Origin: Actinomycetota bacterium
GTDB lineage: Bacteria > Actinomycetota > Actinomycetes > Actinomycetales > Actinomycetaceae
NCBI GenBank assembly: GCA_019425105.1
Contig: JAHYYD010000113.1
Location: 1 to 5,090 of the forward strand
DNA: 5,090 nt
Direction of reading: 5' to 3'
Under the pieces are notes generated by a model. That model was not told where the DNA came from, made no database searches, and saw nothing but the letters and a program-made list of their open reading frames with translations. A program made the translations under genes and the position numbers. Shown here one piece after another: positions 1 through 4,769 of this stretch. Each line of letters begins with the position of its first letter. Position 1 is the first letter of the stretch.

Positions 1-104
1 CGCGCCAATGGGCACAACACCACCAATAACAACCAACAACCCTCAAAACACCCGGTCCACAAAACCAGACCAGGCCAGTTATGGCTAAGATTGAAAGGAA
101 TAGG

Positions 105-317
105 ATGTCGACACTGACTATGGGGCTCGCCGAGGCGAAGAACAACTTTTCGCGAGTGACAGCAGAGGTGAATAGGACGGGGAAGCCTGTCACGATCCTC
201 AAGAACAACAGGCCGTGGGTGGTCATTCAACCAGCGCAGCAGTCTGAGAGTGCTGTCGATGTCGCTGTTGACTTCATGGATGCCTACGCGGACGTGTTTG
301 AAGAGCTCGCGAAGTGA
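105..317 (+). CDS. Phd/YefM-family antitoxin, apparently without a partner toxin
   Basis: This is a short protein of 70 aa from the preferred start. The N-terminal half reads as the Phd/YefM fold: GLAEAKNNFSRVTAEVNRTGKPVTI, broken here as GLAEAKNNFSRV then TGKPVTILKNNRPW then VVIQPA. This is the usual helix-strand pattern that dimerises and binds the operator. The C-terminal tail (VDFMDAYADVFEELAK) is an acidic amphipathic helix of the kind that wraps around a toxin. An in-frame ATG at 81 would add eight residues but has no Shine-Dalgarno sequence. The ATG at 105 sits 5 nt after AAAGGA (94-99), so I chose it. The family neutralises a RelE, Doc or PIN-like toxin and autorepresses its operon. 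Here the stop overlaps a GTG (314-316) that opens only a 20-codon frame ending at 376, and no toxin-sized frame follows. It is either an orphan antitoxin or one whose toxin lies upstream of the window. The family call is firm and the partner is unknown. Confidence 0.8.
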   Translation: MSTLTMGLAEAKNNFSRVTAEVNRTGKPVTILKNNRPWVVIQPAQQSESAVDVAVDFMDAYADVFEELAK

Positions 318-376
318 CCGCTTTCGCGTTTTCCCGGGATGAGGCCGGGGCTATTTCGCTTCCGAGGGGATCGTGA
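314..376 (+). other. 20-codon overlapping frame where a toxin gene would normally start
   Basis: A GTG at 314-316 overlaps the antitoxin stop as GTGA, the classic position of a coupled toxin start. The frame gives VTAFAFSRDEAGAISLPRGS and stops at 374-376. It matches no toxin motif I know. It may be a decayed toxin start, a leader peptide or chance. The remaining bases up to 425 hold no other plausible gene on either strand. Confidence 0.2.
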
Positions 377-425
377 AGCCGCGCGTCGAGTAGGGTTCGT
401 CGTAGAGAATCGGCAGCCCTGGATC

Positions 426-432
426 AAGGAGG
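426..432 (+). promoter_or_regulatory. Strong Shine-Dalgarno for the DUF2262 gene
   Basis: AAGGAGG lies 7 nt before the GTG at 440. It decides that start against the ATG at 433, which is too close and in another frame. Confidence 0.8.
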
Positions 433-439
433 ATGGCAC

Positions 440-1309
440 GTGGATCTGCTCGAATACATGCGTTCGCAAAACAATATGACGCAGGCCGAATGGGAGCGCA
501 TCTTTGAGGACGAGGCTAGGGAGATCCTCGTCCTGCTCGCCGGCGGTGGCGGGGCGGGCAAGAGGAGCGGATTCTGGGACGTCTCGCACTACTTCATTGC
601 GTATGTGGACTGCCAGACCGGCGCGCTGCACACGGGTGACGGCCGGATCGTCTATCCCGTCAGCGACGAGGAGCACGATGCCGGAGGAATCCTCGATCGC
701 TTCCGTCGGGAGGCGGTGTGCCGCCTCAAGGCCCGCAAGAAGATTCCGCACGAGGTTCCCGAGGGCGTGACCGCCTCCTCGCAGAACCAATTCCTGATCG
801 TCGAGGTCCTGGAAGAGGATCCCCCGTGCCCCGCCCTGGAAGAGGTGCTGGCCGAATACCGTAGGCCGGTCGTGGTGACCGACGAGGTGCTCGGAGAACT
901 CACTCTCGACAAGGATCTCGACACGTTCGAGGGGGAGGTCCTGTGGCGCGGTGAGCAGATCTTCTTGGTGCTCGAGGTTGATGTGGCGGATGAGGACACC
1001 TGGGCCGATGCCAGGCGGGCGATGAAGGTGATGCTGGTGGAGCAGGATCGCTGGGACCGTGACATGCGCACGAGCGCCGCACGTGAGCTGACCGAACTTG
1101 CGTGCGAGTGGCGCGAGTCCGCCGACGAGGAGGTCCCCGAGATTACGGAAGAGAGCTTCGCTCGCCGGATCGAGCTGCGCAGCATCGCGATGGACGCCGA
1201 CGGTTCATTTTCTGCCTACTTCGATGACGACGACATGTTCTTCGGACATTGCGTGACCGCCTATGGAACCCTGGCCGATGGGGTGGCCAAGGTGAATATG
1301 GAGGGATGA
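440..1309 (+). CDS. DUF2262 domain-containing protein
   Basis: This is an acidic cytoplasmic protein of 289 aa with a GTG start and no signal peptide or membrane segment. Residues about 148-288 match the DUF2262 pattern: an entry LGELTLDKDLDTFEGEV, an alternating strand region LWRGEQIFLVLEVDV, a helix with ARRAMKVMLVEQDRWDRDMR, and the C-terminal signature DADGSFSAYFDDDDMFFGH followed by a Gly-rich end. Residues 1-147 form a separate N-terminal domain with a glycine run (35-38), the strand pattern FWDVSHYFIAYVDCQTGAL and a basic helix FRREAVCRLKARKKIP. Then comes QNQFLIVEVLEED with a linker to DUF2262. Many DUF2262 proteins are about 140 aa, so this is the long, two-domain form. The family has no established biochemical function. 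It lies 122 nt behind the antitoxin with its own strong ribosome site and faces the HsmA gene tail to tail. The family call is good; the role is unknown. Confidence 0.85.
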   Translation: MDLLEYMRSQNNMTQAEWERIFEDEAREILVLLAGGGGAGKRSGFWDVSHYFIAYVDCQTGALHTGDGRIVYPVSDEEHDAGGILDRFRREAVCRLKARKKIPHEVPEGVTASSQNQFLIVEVLEEDPPCPALEEVLAEYRRPVVVTDEVLGELTLDKDLDTFEGEVLWRGEQIFLVLEVDVADEDTWADARRAMKVMLVEQDRWDRDMRTSAARELTELACEWRESADEEVPEITEESFARRIELRSIAMDADGSFSAYFDDDDMFFGHCVTAYGTLADGVAKVNMEG

Positions 1310-1401
1310 GCGCCGCGGGCCCGCGCAGGAGTGGGGCCTGATCGGTGCGGCTGCAGGCAAGGCCTAGCCCCGGCCTCGTCGATGACGCAGATTGCGCCGT
1401 G
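1310..1401. other. Gap between convergent genes with small GC-rich inverted repeats
   Basis: This 92-bp gap holds a perfect 12-bp palindrome CGCGGG/CCCGCG at 1314-1325 and an AGGCC...GGCCT stem with a 7-nt loop at 1360-1376. Either could fold in the ends of both convergent transcripts. Neither has a T-tract, so a terminator role is possible but not shown. Confidence 0.35.
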
Positions 1402-1983
1402 TTACGCCCGCCGCGCATCCCCGCGCAGGTAGAGGATCAGGCCGATCACGCCCACCCCGATGAGGGCCGTGCCGAAGGCGGCGTTCGCGGACAAGTCGAT
1501 CGCGGGGATGCCCATGAGCATGCCGCAGAAGTAGGGGATCAGCCAGATTGTCCACACGGCCAGGCTGAAGCGGTGGAAGCTCTCCATCGCTGCGCGGTTC
1601 TTGCGCGCGAGGACGACGCTCGCCCACGCGGCGTGAATGATCATCAGGATGATCGCCAGCAGACCCGTCGCCGCGTGCGTGGGGTTCGCGGATTCGCCTC
1701 GCGCAATGTTTGACATGACCGCCGTGCCCGCCGTGTCGCACGCCAGGCCCAGGTAGAAGAACACCAGGTGGCTCGTATTGAGCGTGCCGGAGCGTCGCTC
1801 CGCGAACACGCCGATCGTGTAGAACACCAGCGCGAGAGTGATTGCCGTCGAGGCGACGCCGATCATGGCTGCACCATCCCATCGTGTCTGTACGAACCTC
1901 CCGGTGAGATTCGTCGTCACGATCGATGCTAGAAAAATGCTCGTGAACAACAAGATCCCTTTGTTCACGGCTCGTGGGGTCAT
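1402..1983 (-). CDS. HsmA-family (TIGR03987) integral membrane protein
   Basis: This is a 193-aa membrane protein with about six predicted helices. Residues 41-160 carry the TIGR03987/HsmA pattern: ITLALVFYTIGVFAERRSG, then HLVFFYLGLACDTAGT, then HAATGLLAIILMIIHAAW, then FHRFSLAVWTIWLIPY. The four histidines of the protein (H72, H103, H117, H137) all lie in or next to helices and are candidate heme ligands. The family's best-known member, HsmA of Clostridioides difficile, is a heme-binding membrane protein that limits heme and oxidative stress; transfer of that role here is inference. The protein is longer than the usual core of about 125 aa. It has one extra N-terminal helix (about 10-27) and one extra C-terminal helix (about 163-187). 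An in-frame ATG at residue 40 would give a shorter form without the first helix. It starts 3 nt after the TetR stop, so the two are almost certainly co-transcribed and translationally coupled. Confidence 0.85.
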   Translation of the reverse strand: MTPRAVNKGILLFTSIFLASIVTTNLTGRFVQTRWDGAAMIGVASTAITLALVFYTIGVFAERRSGTLNTSHLVFFYLGLACDTAGTAVMSNIARGESANPTHAATGLLAIILMIIHAAWASVVLARKNRAAMESFHRFSLAVWTIWLIPYFCGMLMGIPAIDLSANAAFGTALIGVGVIGLILYLRGDARRA

Positions 1984-1986
1984 GTG

Positions 1987-2616
1987 TCAGTGCGCCTCGG
2001 TGGGGGAGTAGAGGCCCTTCTCCAGGAGCGCGAGGAGGAGGGCGGCGTCCCCCTCGCCGCGCTTGAGTGAGTCCATCATGGCGCGCATTGTGAACTGGGC
2101 TATGGACGAGGCCGTGGTTCCCTCGGGCAGCGATGTCCAGTCGATGTGATTGTCCTGTTCGATGACTGCCTCAAGTTGAGCGCCCGCGTGTGTCAGCACT
2201 GAGGTCATTGCGTCGTGTGCGGCCGCCAGGTCCTGCTTGGGCAGATCCTCCCGGTTGCGCAGCCATTCATGGTGAAACTCCTCGAAAGAGGATTGCACCT
2301 GCTCCCAGAGTCTGCGGCAATACTCCACGTAGGACTCCCCGGCCGCGACGCGGCAGAGCTCGCGGGAGAGTGATCGTTCGAAATAGCGTTGCGCGGCGGC
2401 GACCATGATGTCGCTCTTCGATGGGAAGAACTTGTAGAGGTAACCCACCGAGACCTCGGCATCCCTCGCGACGCCACGCGCCGAAATGGCGGCCAGTCCG
2501 CCTCGGTCGCCGATGCGGTAGGCCGCCTCGATGATCCGCTTGCGGCGCGCGTAGGCCTCTTCATCCTTGTTCCTGGGCGCGCGTTCTTCCAGGTGGGCGG
2601 CGTGAAGCGACTTCAT
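1987..2616 (-). CDS. TetR/AcrR-family transcriptional regulator, first gene of the HsmA unit
   Basis: This is a 209-aa one-component repressor. The N-terminal DNA-binding domain covers about residues 22-75. It contains RRKRIIEAAYRIGDRGG, the helix-turn-helix ISARGVARDAEVSVGYLY (44-61) and the typical closing KFFPSKSDIM. Residues about 80-205 form the helical ligand and dimer domain, ending in ALLLALLEKGLY. It contains C88, C100, H115 and H116, which could be effector contacts, but no ligand can be read from sequence. The ATG has a modest GAGAG ribosome site about 7 nt upstream. It heads the leftward unit with the HsmA-like gene 3 nt behind. It is homologous over its whole length to the rightward TetR: YFERSLSRELCRV aligns with FFEENLSDELCAV, and LALLEKGLY with FALLDAALY. 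It probably binds the shared palindrome at 2656-2680 and represses itself. Confidence 0.92.
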   Translation of the reverse strand: MKSLHAAHLEERAPRNKDEEAYARRKRIIEAAYRIGDRGGLAAISARGVARDAEVSVGYLYKFFPSKSDIMVAAAQRYFERSLSRELCRVAAGESYVEYCRRLWEQVQSSFEEFHHEWLRNREDLPKQDLAAAHDAMTSVLTHAGAQLEAVIEQDNHIDWTSLPEGTTASSIAQFTMRAMMDSLKRGEGDAALLLALLEKGLYSPTEAH

Positions 2617-2634
2617 GGCAGGTCTCTCATTTCG

Positions 2635-2662
2635 TTGACACGGGCCTGCTCAGGCCTATACT
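2635..2662 (+). promoter_or_regulatory. Rightward SigA-type promoter of the second TetR unit
   Basis: A perfect -35 TTGACA (2635-2640) is followed by a 16-bp spacer and a -10 TATACT (2657-2662). Expected transcription start is near 2669. This is the strongest promoter visible in the window. Its -10 box lies in the left arm of the operator palindrome, and a second inverted repeat fills most of its spacer. Confidence 0.85.
2643..2656. repeat. 14-bp inverted repeat inside the promoter spacer
   Basis: GGCCTG-CT-CAGGCC is a perfect 6-bp inverted repeat between the -35 and -10 of the rightward promoter, directly abutting the larger palindrome. It could be a second operator. In the leftward transcript it falls in the 5' leader and could form a 5-bp stem with a GAGC loop. 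Confidence 0.5.
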
Positions 2663-2680
2663 GAACACTGTTCATTATAG
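2656..2680. promoter_or_regulatory. Shared TetR-type operator palindrome between the divergent units
   Basis: This 25-bp inverted repeat is centred on base 2668. The perfect core is TGAACA-C-TGTTCA (2662-2674). One mismatched pair on each side is followed by matching outer arms CTATA (2656-2660) and TATAG (2676-2680). The arms are the two -10 regions, so a bound dimer would cover both promoters. The size, odd-base centre and position are those of a TetR-family operator. Which of the two regulators binds it cannot be told from sequence. Confidence 0.75.
2674..2679 (-). promoter_or_regulatory. Leftward promoter -10 box for the TetR-HsmA unit
   Basis: On the minus strand these bases read TATAAT, a perfect -10. 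The expected start is near 2667, which leaves a leader of about 50 nt before the ATG at 2616. No good -35 is seen at 16-18 bp spacing (TGTCTT at 16 bp, CTGTCT at 17 bp), so this promoter looks weaker than the rightward one. The two expected starts almost touch, so polymerase could not occupy both promoters at once. Confidence 0.65.
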
Positions 2681-2681
2681 A

Positions 2682-3302
2682 TTGTCGCAGGTAGCAAGAC
2701 AGCAGGATTTCGTGCCCAAACAAGTGATCGACCCGGAGAAACTGATCAGCCAGGCCTACGCCATCGCCTCGCGCGACGGCATCTCCGCGCTCTCCGTGCG
2801 CAAGGTCGCCACCGCGTGCGGTATCGCGGTCGGCTCGGTCTACGGTTACTTCCCGACCAAGGCGGACCTGACGGCCGCCGTGCTCACGCGCTTCTTTGAG
2901 GAGAACCTCTCCGACGAGCTGTGCGCCGTGCGCCCCCGCGAGCGCTTCACCTCCTACGTGCGGCGATTCCGCGAGGCTCTATGCGCCGCGCGTGCCGACA
3001 TGAGTGTCGACTGGTTCGCCGAGATGCGCCGCCTGCCCAGCAGTGAACAGGAAGCCCTTGAGGCCGTGCGCGCCCCCATGCTCGCCCACATCGAGCGCGG
3101 GCTCGCGCGCGTCCTCGACGCGGACGAGGCCGTGGTTCGTTCCCGCCTCGTCGGCCTACTGAGTGCTGAGAGACTGTGCCGCTACGTGCTGCGCGCCGTC
3201 TTCGCCTCCCTCATGGAGGGCAACGAATGCGAGACGCTGTTCGCCCTCCTCGACGCCGCCCTCTATGACGACACCGTAGAAGAAAAGGACACAACGACAT
3301 GA
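2682..3302 (+). CDS. TetR/AcrR-family transcriptional regulator, first gene of the rightward unit
   Basis: This protein is 206 aa from the TTG at 2682. The DNA-binding domain covers about residues 17-65. It contains DPEKLISQAYAIASRDG, the helix-turn-helix LSVRKVATACGIAVGSVYGY (37-56) and FPTKADLTAAV. The helical C-terminal domain carries WFAEMRRLPSSEQEAL and ends in LFALLDAALYDD, and the protein aligns with the leftward TetR along its length. The start is uncertain. TTG 2682 has no Shine-Dalgarno sequence and would leave only about 13 nt of leader from the predicted transcription start. GTG 2712 in the same frame has AGGA 4 nt upstream and keeps the whole DNA-binding domain. The stop overlaps the next start as ATGA, so the downstream membrane gene is coupled to it. 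It probably autoregulates through the palindrome at 2656-2680. Effector unknown. Confidence 0.9.
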   Translation: MSQVARQQDFVPKQVIDPEKLISQAYAIASRDGISALSVRKVATACGIAVGSVYGYFPTKADLTAAVLTRFFEENLSDELCAVRPRERFTSYVRRFREALCAARADMSVDWFAEMRRLPSSEQEALEAVRAPMLAHIERGLARVLDADEAVVRSRLVGLLSAERLCRYVLRAVFASLMEGNECETLFALLDAALYDDTVEEKDTTT

Positions 3303-3754
3303 GTCGATTCCGCATCAAGAAGCAGCCCCTGATCGCCGTCGCCGGCATCGTCTGGCTGCTCGCCGGCCTGAACGTCGCGATCCTCGGCGTGCGCGCGGCC
3401 ATCGACATGCGCGGCGTCGCCGCGATTATTTTCCTTGCGCTCGCGGGCGGCGCGACTGCCATCTTCTGCGCGTTCCACCCGATGTTTTCCAGGCTCGTCA
3501 AGAAGAACGCGCAGCGTATCTCTGACCTGGAGGGGGACCGTCACCACGTCGTCCGCTTCTTCGACCGCAAGAGCTACATGATGATGGCGTTCATGATGTC
3601 CCTCGGCATCGGTATGCGCGCCGCGGGTATTGTCCCTGACTGGTTCATCGCCTTCTTTTACACGGGCCTCGGCCTCGCCCTGACGCTGGCGGGTGTCAGC
3701 TACATTGCGCGGGGTGTGCGCGGCCGCGCCTGGGCGTTCCACGGGACCGACTGA
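3299..3754 (+). CDS. Four-helix membrane protein coupled to TetR, function unknown
   Basis: This is a 151-aa protein I cannot assign to a named family. It has four hydrophobic stretches: about residues 10-32 (LIAVAGIVWLLAGLNVAILG), 39-60, 93-110 and 114-137. The loop at 61-92 is basic and polar (FSRLVKKNAQRISDLEGDRHHVVRFFDRK) and contains H82-H83. Short basic ends (RFRIKK; RGVRGR) favour both termini in the cytoplasm. No transporter signature, signal peptidase site or catalytic motif is visible. Its ATG overlaps the TetR stop by 4 nt, the same TetR-plus-membrane-protein plan as the leftward unit. It is therefore likely to be the target of that regulator and may serve membrane or small-molecule stress. 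That role is inferred from context only. A strong hairpin pair follows the stop. Confidence 0.8.
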   Translation: MSRFRIKKQPLIAVAGIVWLLAGLNVAILGVRAAIDMRGVAAIIFLALAGGATAIFCAFHPMFSRLVKKNAQRISDLEGDRHHVVRFFDRKSYMMMAFMMSLGIGMRAAGIVPDWFIAFFYTGLGLALTLAGVSYIARGVRGRAWAFHGTD

Positions 3755-3767
3755 GCGTTTCACGCTC
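3753..3767 (+). terminator. Small hairpin at the stop of the four-helix membrane gene
   Basis: GAGCGT-TTC-ACGCTC forms a perfect 6-bp stem with a 3-nt loop beginning inside the stop codon. There is no clear T-tract after it. It probably acts together with the larger palindrome 8 nt further on. Confidence 0.4.
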
Positions 3768-3775
3768 TCCCAGCC

Positions 3776-3801
3776 AAGGCCTCGTCAATTGACGAGGCCT
3801 T
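3776..3801. terminator. Perfect 26-bp palindrome, probable terminator (copy 1)
   Basis: The left half AAGGCCTCGTCAA is followed directly by its exact reverse complement. In RNA it gives an 11-bp stem with an AATT loop. It sits 21 nt after a stop codon and before a new transcription unit, as a rho-independent-like terminator would. Only two T residues follow the stem, which is common in GC-rich actinobacteria. Bases 3777-3800 are identical to the core of the palindrome at 5003-5030. Confidence 0.7.
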
Positions 3802-3839
3802 CGTGCTCCCAGTGCTGCTGCTTCGTGTGTTGGCTGCAG

Positions 3840-3848
3840 TGCTAGTGT
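3840..3848 (+). promoter_or_regulatory. Possible extended -10 for the DUF3290-DUF421 unit
   Basis: TG-C-TAGTGT (TG at 3840-3841, hexamer 3843-3848) resembles an extended -10 element about 40 nt before the DUF3290 start. No good -35 stands at the right distance. It is the best candidate in the 85-bp gap but weak. Confidence 0.25.
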
Positions 3849-3886
3849 GACCCTGTTTGAGTGACCTGCAAAAATATGGATAGCGC

Positions 3887-4336
3887 ATGAACTTCTATAC
3901 CCTCGACTACATTGTGTCGCACCAGAGTTTGGATGCGACACGGCGTCTGGCTGCGATCATCGTCTTGCTCGTTGTGGCTCTCGCTTTCAGTGCCCTGTAT
4001 TTGCATAACCGAGTGAAAACCCGCTGGCGTGACGCGGGCATTGGACTCCTCGTGTTCTCGCTCGTCCTGCTGGGAATCCAGACCGAGCAATACCTGAAGG
4101 TCAGCGATCAGCAGTCGCAGGCGCAGCTGCTCGTGGGCTTCATGGAAGGTGTCGCCATCGATCATGGCGTCCAGGTGCGTGATGTCATGGTGAATAAGAC
4201 GTCCCTGCAGGACGGGATGATCGTGCGCTTTAACGAGGAGGACTACACCGTCCATCTCAATAATGACAACAATTCCTTCACTCTTGAGCGCACGCACATC
4301 ATCGACCATGGCGTCTACGTGAACGGGGAGCACTGA
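3887..4336 (+). CDS. DUF3290 membrane protein
   Basis: This 149-aa protein fits DUF3290. The N-terminus MNFYTLDYIVSHQ is typical, with two membrane helices at about 20-40 (LAAIIVLLVVALAFSALYL) and 49-66 (GIGLLVFSLVLLGIQ). The soluble domain at 75-149 includes FMEGVAIDHGVQVRDVMVNK and ends in FTLERTHIIDHGVYVNGEH. The family is of unknown function and is most familiar from Firmicutes, where it regularly precedes a DUF421 gene, exactly as here. The ribosome site is weak (GGATAG just before ATG). A five-codon frame MDSA (3876-3890) overlaps the start as ATGA and might couple it. GC is visibly lower than in the central units, with more A/T in third positions, which fits acquisition from a lower-GC source. 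That origin is inference. Confidence 0.85.
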   Translation: MNFYTLDYIVSHQSLDATRRLAAIIVLLVVALAFSALYLHNRVKTRWRDAGIGLLVFSLVLLGIQTEQYLKVSDQQSQAQLLVGFMEGVAIDHGVQVRDVMVNKTSLQDGMIVRFNEEDYTVHLNNDNNSFTLERTHIIDHGVYVNGEH

Positions 4337-4337
4337 C

Positions 4338-4769
4338 ATGGACTTCTACACGTTGACGGCCATCAAGTTCGCGCTCGGTATCCTCACGATGCTGCTCCAG
4401 ATCAACATCTTGGGAAAGCGTGACTTCTCGCTGAATACGCCTCTGAATCAGGTGCAGAACTATGTGCTGGGCGGCATCATCGGCGGCGTTATCTATAACT
4501 CCTCGGTGACGGTGCTCCAGTTCCTGATCATCATTTTGATTTGGTCGCTCGTTGTTATCGCGACGAAAATCCTCATCGATACCAGCAAAACCTTTAAGAA
4601 GCTTGCGGCCTGTCAGCCCGAGCTGATCGTGCGTGATGGTGAAGTGGATATTGCGCGCTGCGCGAAGGTGGGAATGACCGCGGAGGGACTGAGTAGGAGC
4701 CTGCGTGAGCAGAAGATTGCCAGCGTGGGTGATGTCGCTGCAGCGATCATGGAAACCAACGGTCTTTGA
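4338..4769 (+). CDS. DUF421/YetF-family protein, membrane half (split gene)
   Basis: This is a 143-aa product with the N-terminal part of a DUF421 (YetF) protein. It has membrane helices at about 8-24 and 57-80 and a hydrophobic Gly-rich segment at 42-55 (YVLGGIIGGVIYNSSV). The family pattern ILGKRDFSLNTPLNQVQNYVLG marks the first cytoplasmic turn. The first part of the soluble domain follows: PELIVRDGEVDIARCAKVGMT, LSRSLREQKIASVGDVAAAIMETNG. Family members normally continue after ETNG with about 70 more residues, but here a TGA at 4767-4769 ends the frame. The missing part is encoded at once in the -1 frame. GGGGAG stands 7 nt before the ATG and the gap from the DUF3290 stop is 1 nt, so the genes form one operon. 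YetF-type proteins are membrane proteins of poorly defined role. Confidence 0.85.
   Translation: MDFYTLTAIKFALGILTMLLQINILGKRDFSLNTPLNQVQNYVLGGIIGGVIYNSSVTVLQFLIIILIWSLVVIATKILIDTSKTFKKLAACQPELIVRDGEVDIARCAKVGMTAEGLSRSLREQKIASVGDVAAAIMETNGL

Noticed and set aside
652..1185. Long minus-strand frame opposite the DUF2262 gene
   Set aside because: Ser/Arg-rich low-complexity translation, the usual antisense shadow of a GC-rich gene; the plus strand shows a clear family match.
1372..1387. GGCCTCGTC-GAT-GACG, resembling half of the 24-bp palindrome, in the convergent gap
   Set aside because: The second arm stops after GACG and does not complete AGGCC; GACGAGG-type words are frequent in this sequence, so a third copy is not supported.
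1345..1882. Plus and minus frames overlapping the HsmA-like gene (1345-1713 plus, 1364-1882 minus)
   Set aside because: Arg/His/Asp-rich translations with no domain; the 1402-1983 minus frame has coherent membrane helices and family motifs.
2104..3138. A 17-bp exact direct repeat (2104-2120 and 3122-3138) inside the two TetR genes
   Set aside because: The copies lie on opposite coding strands and in non-equivalent positions of the proteins, made of common GAC-GAG-GCC-type codons; probably chance.
3263..3763. Minus-strand frame opposite the four-helix membrane gene
   Set aside because: Highly charged, repetitive translation with no motif, and it covers the ATGA junction of two well-supported plus-strand genes.
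3842..4339. Minus-strand frame of 165 codons opposite DUF3290
   Set aside because: It mirrors the DUF3290 gene; the plus strand has the family match, a start and operon spacing.
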